From Streptomyces sp. STR69 (lineage in GTDB: Bacteria > Actinomycetota > Actinomycetes > Streptomycetales > Streptomycetaceae): a DNA stretch of 64,000 nucleotides. The notes below the pieces were generated by a model. The model was given only the letters and a program-made list of their open reading frames with translations. It had not been told where the DNA came from and made no database searches. The stretch is taken from the NCBI RefSeq assembly GCF_024519455.1, contig NZ_JALJRY010000033.1, positions 1-64,000 on the forward strand, read 5' to 3'. Below, in pieces: positions 52,722-60,816 of this stretch. The position numbers and the translations under genes are program-made. Each line of letters opens with the position of its first letter. The stretch's first letter is position 1.

Positions 52722-53927
52722 TCAGTGGGCGGGTTTCAGCGGCAGCAGGGCGCTGATGCGGAACCCGCCGCCCGGGCGCGGGCCCGCGTCCAGGGTGCCC
52801 CCGACCATGCCGACCCGCTCGCGCATACCGATCAGACCATGCCCCTGACCGTCGGCGCCGCCCTCCTCGTACAGCTCGTGCGGGGCGCCCTTGCCGTCGT
52901 CCTCGACGAGCAGCCCCAGACCGTCGTCGAAGTACACCAGCCGCACGCTGGCGCCCGTGTTCGGCCCCCCGTGCTTGCGGGTGTTGGTGAGCGCCTCCTG
53001 CACGATCCGGTACGCCGTCAGCTCGACGCCGCTGGGCAGCGGGCGCGGGGTGCCCTCGACCTTGAAGTCGACGGGCAGTCCGGACGTACGGCACTGCTCG
53101 ACCAGGTCGTCGATCTGCTCGACGTCCGGCTGCGGAACGTACTCGCCGGCCTCCTTGTGCTCGCCCGTGCGCAGCACTCCCAGCAGGCGGCGCATCTCGG
53201 CGAGGGCCTGGCGGCCGGTGGAGGAGATCGTCTCCAGGGCCTTCTTCGCCTGGTCCGGCGCGGAGTCCAGGACGTAGGCGGCGCCGTCGGCCTGGACCAC
53301 CATCACCGACACGTTGTGCGCGACCACGTCGTGCAGCTCGCGCGCGATCCGGGCGCGCTCGGCGGCGACCGCGACCTTCGCCTGGGCCTCGCGCTCCTTC
53401 TCCAGCCGGGCGGCCCGCTCCTCCAGCTGCGCGAAGTACGCGCGCCGGGTGCGCATCGAGTCGCCCAGCACCCAGGCCAGCGCGAACGGCACCGTCTGGA
53501 AGACCGCGATCGCGACCAGCCCGGCGGAACTGGTGTGCTCCTGGGGCCAGCGGATCTGCGACAGGGTCGCCGCGACCAGACCGGTGACCAGGGCGAAGCG
53601 GGAGGCCCAGCGGGCCCCGATCGCGGCGACCGTGTAGACGATCACCAGCATGGCGAAGTCGGCCACCACGGGCTCGATGTCGAGGACCAGCTGCGCGAGC
53701 CCCGTCGCCAGGATCAGGACGAGCATCTTCTCCGGCCAGCGGCGGCGCAGTGCGATCGGCACACACATGACGGCGGACACCGCCAGCGCGCCCGGGGCCG
53801 TCCCGTGCCGGCCCGACTCGTAGCTGGTACTCGCGATGCTCACGCCGCTCAGCCCCAGCAGGAAGACAGCCCAGAAGGTGTCGACCCATGTCGGGTGTCT
53901 GCGGAGGAAGTCGTAGAGGCGCTGCAC
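52722..53927 (-). CDS. Sensor histidine kinase, HisKA_3 (NarX/DesK) type
   Basis: A 401-aa kinase with about five to six N-terminal membrane helices and no large extracytoplasmic domain. A coiled coil (ARLEKEREAQAKVAVAAERA) leads to the phospho-acceptor His in RIARELHDVVAHNVSVMV, and the ATPase domain has QEALTNTRKHGG and HGLIGMRERVGMVGG. ATG 53927. Its cognate regulator follows. Such kinases often sense membrane fluidity or antibiotics; the signal here is unknown. Confidence 0.93.
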   Translation of the reverse strand: MQRLYDFLRRHPTWVDTFWAVFLLGLSGVSIASTSYESGRHGTAPGALAVSAVMCVPIALRRRWPEKMLVLILATGLAQLVLDIEPVVADFAMLVIVYTVAAIGARWASRFALVTGLVAATLSQIRWPQEHTSSAGLVAIAVFQTVPFALAWVLGDSMRTRRAYFAQLEERAARLEKEREAQAKVAVAAERARIARELHDVVAHNVSVMVVQADGAAYVLDSAPDQAKKALETISSTGRQALAEMRRLLGVLRTGEHKEAGEYVPQPDVEQIDDLVEQCRTSGLPVDFKVEGTPRPLPSGVELTAYRIVQEALTNTRKHGGPNTGASVRLVYFDDGLGLLVEDDGKGAPHELYEEGGADGQGHGLIGMRERVGMVGGTLDAGPRPGGGFRISALLPLKPAH

Positions 53928-54045
53928 GTAACCCAGCGTAGGGAAGCGGGAAGTGTGCGGGGGTCAACCGGAGGATCGATCCGTATACGCCCGGCGTACT
54001 CCCCAAGGTGGAGGCCCGGTTGTCCTGTGCACTTAATCTGGCTCC

Positions 54046-55065
54046 GTGACGGACGACACTGCGGCCGGCTGGCGCGGTTGGCGGGCGGCGGCCGAGGAGG
54101 CGCTGTACGGGCCCGAGGGGTTCTACCGGAGGCCCGAGGGGCCCGCCGGGCACTTCCGTACGTCCGTGCACGCGTCGGCGCTCTTCGCCGGGGCCGTGGC
54201 ACGGCTGCTGTGCCGGGTGGACGAGGCGCTGGACCGGCCGGCCGCGCTGGACCTCGTGGACCTTGGCGCGGGCCGCGGCGAGCTGGTGACCGGCGTGCTC
54301 GCCGCGCTGCCCGCCGAAGTGGCGGCACGCGTGCGTGCCTACGGCGTCGAGATCGCCGACCGCCCCGAGGGACTGGATCCCCGCGTCGAGTGGCTGAGCG
54401 ACTCCCCGAAGGGGATCACCGGGTTGCTCTTCGCCAACGAGTGGCTGGACAACGTGCCGGCGGAGGTGGCCGAGGTGGACTCGGCCGACCTGCCGCGGCT
54501 CGTGCTCGTACGGGAGGACGGGACCGAGCGGCTCGGGGAGCCGGTCGCCTCTGCGGAGGCCGAGTGGCTCGCGCGGTGGTGGCCCCTGGCGCCCGAGGAG
54601 GGGCTGCGCGCCGAGATCGGGCTCCCCAGGGACACGGCCTGGGCGTCCGCCACCGCCACCGTCGACCGGGGACTCGCGGTCGCCGTCGACTACGCGCACA
54701 CCGTCGACACCCGCCCCCCGTTCGGCACGCTCACCGGCTTCCGCGAGGGCCGCGAGACGGCACCCGTGCCGGACGGCTCCTGCGACATCACCGCGCATGT
54801 CGCGCTGGACGCCTGCGCGACGGCCGCGGCTTCAGCGGGCGCGCTCCCCGGCGCACGCCTGCTCACCCAACGCGCCGCCCTGCGCGCCCTCGGCATCACA
54901 GGCACGCGCCCCCCGCTCGCGCTGGCGTCCACCGACCCGGCGGGGTACATCCGCGCCCTCGCGAGCGCCGGAGAAGCCGCCGAACTCACCGCACCGGGCG
55001 GCCTGGGCGACTTCGGCTGGCTCGTGCATTCGGTTGGAATTCCGGACCCGCTGGACGAGCCGTAA
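54046..55065 (+). CDS. MidA/NDUFAF7-type SAM-dependent methyltransferase
   Basis: A 339-aa protein of the family whose mitochondrial member NDUFAF7 dimethylates an arginine of the complex I subunit NDUFS2 (NuoD). The family start EALYGPEGFYRRPEG and the SAM site LVDLGAGRGELVTGVL are clear, followed by FANEWLDNVPAEV. GTG 54046. The next gene, convergent with a 7-bp gap, encodes a NuoD paralogue, strongly suggesting enzyme and substrate. Confidence 0.85.
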   Translation: MTDDTAAGWRGWRAAAEEALYGPEGFYRRPEGPAGHFRTSVHASALFAGAVARLLCRVDEALDRPAALDLVDLGAGRGELVTGVLAALPAEVAARVRAYGVEIADRPEGLDPRVEWLSDSPKGITGLLFANEWLDNVPAEVAEVDSADLPRLVLVREDGTERLGEPVASAEAEWLARWWPLAPEEGLRAEIGLPRDTAWASATATVDRGLAVAVDYAHTVDTRPPFGTLTGFREGRETAPVPDGSCDITAHVALDACATAAASAGALPGARLLTQRAALRALGITGTRPPLALASTDPAGYIRALASAGEAAELTAPGGLGDFGWLVHSVGIPDPLDEP

Positions 55066-55072
55066 AACGCCC

Positions 55073-56224
55073 CTACTTGTCGATGTCCCCGACCACGAAG
55101 AACAACGACCCGAGAATCGCCACCATGTCCGCCACCAGCGTTCCCGGCAGCAGCACCGCGAGCGCCTGGATGTTGTTGTAGGACGCCGAGCGCAGCTTCA
55201 GCCGGTACGGGGTCTTCTCGCCCTTGCTGACGAGGTAGTAGCCGTTGATGCCGAGCGGGTTCTCGGTCCACGCGTACGTGTGTCCCTCGGGCGCCTTGAG
55301 GACCTTCGGGAGCCGCTGGTTGATCGGCCCCGGCTCCAGCTCGGCGAGCCGGTCGAGACAGGCGTCCGCGAGGTCGAGCGCGTTGTGGGTCTGCTCCAGA
55401 AGCACTTCGAAGCGGGCGAGACAGTCGCCCTCCTGGCGCGTGACGACCTTGAGGGTGTCCTGGAGCTCGCCGTACGCGAGATACGGCTCGTCGCGCCGCA
55501 GGTCGAAGTCGACGCCCGAGGCGCGCGCGATGGGCCCGCTCACTCCGTAGGCGTGCACGGCCTCCGCGGACAGCGCGCCGACTCCCCGGGTGCGCCCACG
55601 GAAGATCTCGTTGCCGAGCACCAGGTCGTCGAAGCGGTCCATCCGGGAGCGCACGGCGGCGACTGCTTCACGCGCGCGGGAGGCCCATCCGGCGGGCAGG
55701 TCCTCCTTGAGGCCGCCGACGCGGTTGAACATGTAGTGCATACGCCCGCCGGAGACCTCCTCCATGACGTTCTGGAGGACCTCGCGCTCCCGGAACGCGT
55801 AGAACACCGGGGTGATACCGCCCAGTTCCAGGGGGTAGGACCCCAGGAACATCAGGTGGTTGAGCACCCGGTTCAGCTCGGCGAGCAGGGTGCGCGTCCA
55901 CACCGCGCGCGGGGGCACCTCCATGCCGAGCATGCGCTCCACCGCGAGGACGACGCCCAGCTCGTTCGAGAACGCCGACAGCCAGTCGTGGCGGTTGGCG
56001 AGCATGATGATCTGGCGGTAGTCGCGCGCCTCGAAGAGCTTCTCGGCGCCGCGGTGCATATAGCCGATCACCGGCTCCGCGTGCTGGATGCGCTCGCCGT
56101 CCAGCACGAGCCGCAGCCGCAGCACTCCGTGCGTGGAGGGGTGCTGGGGGCCGATGTTGAGCACCATGTCGGTGCTCTCCGCGGCGCCGCCGATCCCGAC
56201 CGTGGTCTCCGTCGTGGGAGTCAT
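55073..56224 (-). CDS. nuoD2: Orphan NADH dehydrogenase subunit D paralogue (NuoD2)
   Basis: A 383-aa protein like the 49-kDa/Nqo4 subunit of complex I. It has GPQHPSTHGVLRL (His28, His32), the conserved Arg78 in LANRHDW, MHYMFNRVGGLKEDLP and the C-terminal VADMVAILGSLFFVVGDIDK. By alignment from memory to Thermus Nqo4, His38, Arg84 and His169 equivalents are present but quinone-contacting Tyr87 is Trp81. ATG 56224 is preferred to an in-frame start that would overlap the divergent bPH gene. No other nuo gene is in the window, so it is not part of the main operon. Confidence 0.9.
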   Translation of the reverse strand: MTPTTETTVGIGGAAESTDMVLNIGPQHPSTHGVLRLRLVLDGERIQHAEPVIGYMHRGAEKLFEARDYRQIIMLANRHDWLSAFSNELGVVLAVERMLGMEVPPRAVWTRTLLAELNRVLNHLMFLGSYPLELGGITPVFYAFREREVLQNVMEEVSGGRMHYMFNRVGGLKEDLPAGWASRAREAVAAVRSRMDRFDDLVLGNEIFRGRTRGVGALSAEAVHAYGVSGPIARASGVDFDLRRDEPYLAYGELQDTLKVVTRQEGDCLARFEVLLEQTHNALDLADACLDRLAELEPGPINQRLPKVLKAPEGHTYAWTENPLGINGYYLVSKGEKTPYRLKLRSASYNNIQALAVLLPGTLVADMVAILGSLFFVVGDIDK

Positions 56225-56255
56225 GGACACAGTCTCTCGTACGTACGCTTGCGCC

Positions 56256-56756
56256 ATGGAAACGGGGACTGCCGCTCAGGACGACGCGGCGCGCGAGCCG
56301 GTGTGGACCGGGCTGCCGCCGGGGCTGCTGAAGATGCGACGGATGCTGCTGGTGGTGTGGCTGGGGGTGCTGGCCATGGCCCTGGGAGTGCCGCTGGGCC
56401 TGTTGGCCGGCCCGGGGTGGGCGGCGTTCGCGCTGCTGCCGCTCGGCGTCATGGCGTGGGGCTGGGTGGTCCTGGGCCGCAACTGGCGCTCCTGGCGGTA
56501 CGCCGAGCGCGCCGACGACCTGCTGATCAGCAAGGGCGTGCTGTGGCACCACGAGACGATCGTGCCCTACGGGCGGATGCAGCTCGTGGAGGTGACCTCG
56601 GGGCCCGTGGAGCGGCATTTCGGGCTCGCGAGCGTGCAGCTGCACACGGCCGCCGCGGCGACCGACGCGACCATCCCGGGCCTCGACCCGGCCGAGGCCG
56701 AACGGCTGCGCGACCGGCTCACCGAGCTCGGCGAGGCCCGATCGGCGGGGCTGTGA
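56256..56756 (+). CDS. bPH2 (YdbS-like) membrane protein
   Basis: A 166-aa protein: two membrane helices (about 30-50 and 55-75) followed by one bacterial PH domain (bPH2/DUF304; ISKGVLWHHETIVPYGRMQLVEVTSG in two pieces). ATG 56256 is only 31 bp from the divergent nuoD2 start. Its stop overlaps the start of the next gene by GTGA; YdbS and YdbT relatives occur together and help resist antimicrobial peptides or bacteriocins in Bacillus. Confidence 0.86.
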   Translation: METGTAAQDDAAREPVWTGLPPGLLKMRRMLLVVWLGVLAMALGVPLGLLAGPGWAAFALLPLGVMAWGWVVLGRNWRSWRYAERADDLLISKGVLWHHETIVPYGRMQLVEVTSGPVERHFGLASVQLHTAAAATDATIPGLDPAEAERLRDRLTELGEARSAGL

Positions 56757-58108
56757 CGACGCCGGGCGCCGACAAGGACGTGCCCGGGGCCGCAGCGGTC
56801 GTACGGGAACAAGTGCCCGTGGTGGAGCGGCGGTTGCATCCGGTGACGCCGTTGCGCCGGGCGTGGGCGCCGGTCGCCGTCATCATCGGGTGGGCGGTCC
56901 ACGACCCCAACCAGGCGCAGGAACAGCTGACCCGGCTGACCACCATCACCCTGCTGATCGCGCTGGCCGTGATCGTGCCGGCCGCCGGGCTGTACGGCTT
57001 CCTGACCTGGTGGTTCACCCACTTCGCGGTGACCGACACCGAACTGCGCATCCGTACCGGCCTGTTGTTCCGGCGCACCGCGCACATCCGGCTGGAGCGC
57101 ATCCAGGCGGTCGACGTGACACAGCCGCTCCTCGCGCGCGTGGCGGGCGTCGCCAAGCTGAAGCTGGACGTCGTAGGGACGGACAAGAAGGACGAACTCG
57201 CCTTCCTCGGAGAGGGCGAGGCGCGGGCGCTGCGGGCCGAACTGCTCGCGCGGGCGGCCGGGTTCGCGCCCGAGACCGCCCACGAGGTGGGCGAGGCACC
57301 CTCCCAGCAACTGCTGCATGTGCCGGCCGGGGTCCTCGCGGTGTCCCTGGTGCTGACCGGCGCCACCTGGGGGTCGCTGGCCGCCGCACTCGTCGTACCG
57401 CCGCTGCTGTGGCTCGCCACCCACAGCGTGTGGACGGTCCTCGCGACCGCGCTGCCGCTGCTGGGCGCGGCGGGCGCGAGCAGTGTGGGGCGGTTCGTCG
57501 GCGAGTACGACTGGACGGTGGGCGAGTCCCCGGACGGGCTGCGCATCGACCACGGGCTGCTGGACCGCACGCACGAGACGGTGCCCCCGGGGCGGGTGCA
57601 GGCCGTGCGGATCGTGGAGCCGTTGCTGTGGCGGCGGCGCGGGTGGGTGCGGGTCGAACTGGACGTGGCCGGCTCGTCCAACTCCGTGCTGGTGCCGGTC
57701 GCGCCCCGCGAGATCGCCGAGTCGGTCGTCGCGCGCGTGCTGCCCGGTGTGACGGTGCCGTCGCGCCCGGAGCTGTCCCGGCCGCCGCGCAGGGCGGGTC
57801 GCTGCATGCCGCTGTGGTGGCGGGGCTACGGCCTCGCGGTCACCGACACGGTCTTCGTGGCCCGGCACGGGCTGCTGCGCCGCAGCACGGCGCTGGTGCC
57901 GCACGCGAAGGTGCAGAGCGTACGGCTCACGCAAGGGCCCTGGGCGCGGCTCTGGAGGCTTGCCGAGGTGCATGTGGACACCGGGGCCAACGCGACCGTG
58001 ACAGCCCGTCTGCGGGACGCCGACGAGGCAGCGGAGCTGCTCCGTGCCCAGGCCGAACGCTCCCGGACGAGCCGCAGGGACGCCCGCCCGGACCGCTGGA
58101 TGGCCTGA
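56753..58108 (+). CDS. YdbT-like protein with repeated bPH2 domains
   Basis: A 451-aa integral membrane protein with four or so membrane helices in pairs and two or three bPH2 domains (IRTGLLFRRTAHIRLERIQAV in pieces, then IDHGLLDRTHETVPPGRVQ and ARHGLLRRSTALVPHAKVQS). GTG 56753 overlaps the preceding stop. The domains are extracytoplasmic or membrane-surface modules of unknown ligand. Forms a two-gene unit with the smaller bPH2 protein. Confidence 0.87.
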   Translation: MTTPGADKDVPGAAAVVREQVPVVERRLHPVTPLRRAWAPVAVIIGWAVHDPNQAQEQLTRLTTITLLIALAVIVPAAGLYGFLTWWFTHFAVTDTELRIRTGLLFRRTAHIRLERIQAVDVTQPLLARVAGVAKLKLDVVGTDKKDELAFLGEGEARALRAELLARAAGFAPETAHEVGEAPSQQLLHVPAGVLAVSLVLTGATWGSLAAALVVPPLLWLATHSVWTVLATALPLLGAAGASSVGRFVGEYDWTVGESPDGLRIDHGLLDRTHETVPPGRVQAVRIVEPLLWRRRGWVRVELDVAGSSNSVLVPVAPREIAESVVARVLPGVTVPSRPELSRPPRRAGRCMPLWWRGYGLAVTDTVFVARHGLLRRSTALVPHAKVQSVRLTQGPWARLWRLAEVHVDTGANATVTARLRDADEAAELLRAQAERSRTSRRDARPDRWMA

Positions 58109-58152
58109 CGGCCTGGTCCCCTGCCTTGGCCCGACGCCCGGTCAGGACCCGG

Positions 58153-59442
58153 TCAGGAGGCCGCGCTGCGCAGTCCGGGAAGGTTGATCTGCTCGGTCTC
58201 GTCGTGCGCCGTCAGGTCGATGACCTGGACCGCGCCGACACCCCGGGACCGCTCGTCGGCCGGCTTGAACTGCGCCTCGGCCTCCGCCTTGTGCACCGCC
58301 AGGGCCTCCTGGCCCACGACGTCGGCGAGATCCTCGTTCTGTACGGCGTCCATCTCGGCGGACGCCGCGCCCTTCTGCATGCCGAAGAAGTCGAACCCGC
58401 CCTCGATCGGCCGCCGTACGGGAGATGCCGGTACGACCGCCACCGCGGTCGGCACGGTGAAGTGGCCCGCCGGATGCGCGGGTTGGGCGGACTTTGCGGC
58501 CGGGGGGACGGCGGCCGCGTGCTCATGCCCGTCGACCGCCTCGGGCTTCCCCTCCGCCTCGTCCTCCTGCGCGGCCTCCGACTCGGCCGCGGGGCCGCCG
58601 GTGGCCTCCACCGGGGCGGGCTCGGCCGACGCGGAGTCGTCGTCCTTCGGCGCGGGCGCCGCGGACTCCGAGTCGTCGTCGAGGCGCACCAGCGCCGCCT
58701 GCGCCCGCAGGAACAGCTTGGACCCCTCCGGGGAGAACACCGGTGAAGCCGCCGGCTTCTTCTCCGCGACGGCCCCGGTCTCGGACTCCTCGTCGGCGTC
58801 CTCGGTCCCGTCGGTCTCGTCCTCGGCGTCCGTCCCGGACTCGACCGGGGCAGCCACAGCCTCGGTGTCGTCGGCATCGTCGTCCTGGAGATCCACGAGG
58901 TCCAGGTCCAGGTTCAGGTCCGCGTCCGCCGGGATCTCGGCGTCGCCGTCCTCCGGAACCGGCGGCAACGCGCGCGTGCCGGGTTCCGCGGCCTCTATCT
59001 CCAGCAGGCGGCGGCCCTCCAGGGCGCTGGCGCGCTCGGTCTCCGCCGTGGCGTACCGGCGCAGCAGCGCCGCGTGTTCGTTGCGCAGACCCGCGAGCTC
59101 CGTGCGCTTGGCGCGCAGCTTGTGCTCCAGCTTGACGCGCAGTTCGCGCGACTCGTCGAGGTCGGACTCAAGTTCGGCGAGCCGCTCCTCGTAGCGCCAC
59201 TCGTCGCTCGTACGCGCGCGTACCAGGTCGGCGACCTGCTTGCCCGCCTGAGTGTCCCAGCGGCGCATGACGGCCGCCCCGACGAGCGCGGTCGCGGCGG
59301 CTATCGCGGCGACTATGCGCAGCGCGGCGGCTTGCGAGAAGACCCACGGCCCGAAGGCGCAGACGAGCGACACGCCTGCGATCGCCGAGGGAGGCAACAG
59401 CCGGTGCAACGGCGGGGAATGGCGGTGACGTCCACGTGGCAT
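58153..59442 (-). CDS. Membrane protein with coiled coil and acidic disordered region
   Basis: A 429-aa protein: two membrane helices near the N-terminus (about 17-37 and 41-58), a coiled coil (about 75-150; ELRVKLEHKLRAKRTEL) and a long Glu/Asp/Ala-rich disordered stretch (160-400). ATG 59442. It converges with the YdbT-like gene (44 bp). The build suggests a membrane scaffold or septum/polar-growth protein, but no family is recognised. Confidence 0.78.
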   Translation of the reverse strand: MPRGRHRHSPPLHRLLPPSAIAGVSLVCAFGPWVFSQAAALRIVAAIAAATALVGAAVMRRWDTQAGKQVADLVRARTSDEWRYEERLAELESDLDESRELRVKLEHKLRAKRTELAGLRNEHAALLRRYATAETERASALEGRRLLEIEAAEPGTRALPPVPEDGDAEIPADADLNLDLDLVDLQDDDADDTEAVAAPVESGTDAEDETDGTEDADEESETGAVAEKKPAASPVFSPEGSKLFLRAQAALVRLDDDSESAAPAPKDDDSASAEPAPVEATGGPAAESEAAQEDEAEGKPEAVDGHEHAAAVPPAAKSAQPAHPAGHFTVPTAVAVVPASPVRRPIEGGFDFFGMQKGAASAEMDAVQNEDLADVVGQEALAVHKAEAEAQFKPADERSRGVGAVQVIDLTAHDETEQINLPGLRSAAS

Positions 59443-59536
59443 GGCCAGAAACTTACCGCGCGTAGGCGAATCATGGTGCCCCGCCCGGTAAAAACACAGC
59501 CACTCCTATTCTCTCGCCTCAGTCGAACGGTCACTT

Positions 59537-60667
59537 TCAGCCGTTACCGAGCCGTCCGCTCAACCACTCCAGGGTCGCCGGGATCTCCCGTCGCCAGGTG
59601 TTGAAGTTGTGACCGCCGCTGTCCAGGATGATCGACGCGATACGGGTGGAGTTGTTGGCCCGCACCTTGTCGATGAATTTCAGGGTGTCCTTGTAGTTGT
59701 GCTCCCCGGCCTTGCTGCTGGTGACGAGCAGTGAGGTGTCGGGCGCGGGCCGGTGCTTGAGGTACCACCACAGGTTCGCCTCGTTCCGCAGCGTCTCGTC
59801 TCCCTGGAAGAGGTCACCGGTGGTGGGGTCGATCGGCGCCTTGTAGTACGGCGAAAGGCCTGCGCCCGCCGCGTACACCCCGGGGTGGTGCATGGCGAGT
59901 TTCAGGGCGCAGTAACCGCCCGTGGAATCACCGACGATGCCCCAGGTCCCGGGTTTTTTGCCCACCCTGTAGTGGGCCGTCACGGCATCCGGGAGGTCCT
60001 TGGCGAAGAAGGACTCGGTCCGCGGTCCGCCCGGGACGTCCACGCACTCCGTGTCGCGCGGCGGCGCCACCGTGGGCCGCAGCATCACCAGGATCATCGG
60101 CTGCATCCGGCCGTTCTTGGCCAGCTGCAGTGCCGTGCGCGGGTAGTTGAGCTTGTCGACGAGCGCCTGGGCGGTGCCCGGGTACCCCGTGAGGACGACC
60201 GTCGCCGGGAACGTGCGCGTGCGGTACCGCGGCTGGAAGTACTCCGGCGGCAGATAGACGTAGGCGGGGGTGGCGATGTGGGTCGTACGGCCGACTATGT
60301 CGACGCGCTGCACCTGGCCCACGCTGCTCGGCAGGGAGGCGCCGCCCGGGGCGTCCACCCGCCGGGTGCCGACCACCTGGAGCGGGCCGTCGGCGCCGCG
60401 GAGCGCCGTGTGGTCGACGACCACGCCCTGGCCGGTCTCCCGGCCGAACAGGTCGGACCAGCTGGCGTAGAACCCGAAGGCCTGGTTGGCGCCGAGGCCG
60501 ACCGAGACGAAGAGCACCAACTGCGTTGCCAGCAGCAGGCCCACGCGCCCGCTGACGGCTCGCCAGTTGCGCCGCGCCAGCCTCGGCCACAGCCATACCG
60601 TGCCGACGAACAGCAGCACGGCGCACACGAACGCCAGTGCCAGCACTTTGTTGCTCGTGAGTCCCAT
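59537..60667 (-). CDS. Membrane-anchored alpha/beta-hydrolase esterase
   Basis: A 376-aa protein with two N-terminal membrane helices (about 8-28 and 40-62) and an extracytoplasmic esterase-D/mycolyltransferase-like domain. The nucleophile elbow is VGDSTGG and the C-terminal catalytic His lies in DSGGHNFNTW; the oxyanion block VVLTGYPG is also clear. ATG 60667. Divergent from the MprF-like gene. It may modify cell-wall or lipid acyl groups; the substrate is unknown. Confidence 0.87.
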   Translation of the reverse strand: MGLTSNKVLALAFVCAVLLFVGTVWLWPRLARRNWRAVSGRVGLLLATQLVLFVSVGLGANQAFGFYASWSDLFGRETGQGVVVDHTALRGADGPLQVVGTRRVDAPGGASLPSSVGQVQRVDIVGRTTHIATPAYVYLPPEYFQPRYRTRTFPATVVLTGYPGTAQALVDKLNYPRTALQLAKNGRMQPMILVMLRPTVAPPRDTECVDVPGGPRTESFFAKDLPDAVTAHYRVGKKPGTWGIVGDSTGGYCALKLAMHHPGVYAAGAGLSPYYKAPIDPTTGDLFQGDETLRNEANLWWYLKHRPAPDTSLLVTSSKAGEHNYKDTLKFIDKVRANNSTRIASIILDSGGHNFNTWRREIPATLEWLSGRLGNG

Positions 60668-60768
60668 GAACTGTCCCCGCCTGCGCTTTCCGCCCTGGCG
60701 ACACGCAACCTTCGCGCGCGTTTGCCCCGGGCTTTCCACTGCCTTTGAACCGGCTTTCCGGTGAGGAA

Positions 60769-60794
60769 GGAACCTCCTTCCCCTAGACACCGTC
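60769..60794 (+). promoter_or_regulatory. Sigma-E (ECF) type promoter of the MprF-like gene
   Basis: GGAAC (60769-60773), 18 bp, GTC (60792-60794) matches the GGAAC-N(18/19)-GTC promoter of Streptomyces SigE targets. The predicted start of transcription near 60800 lies 15-20 bp before the first possible start codon. SigE is encoded in the same window (24637). Confidence 0.7.
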
Positions 60795-60816
60795 CTAGAG
60801 GGCGCAATGTCGCCGG

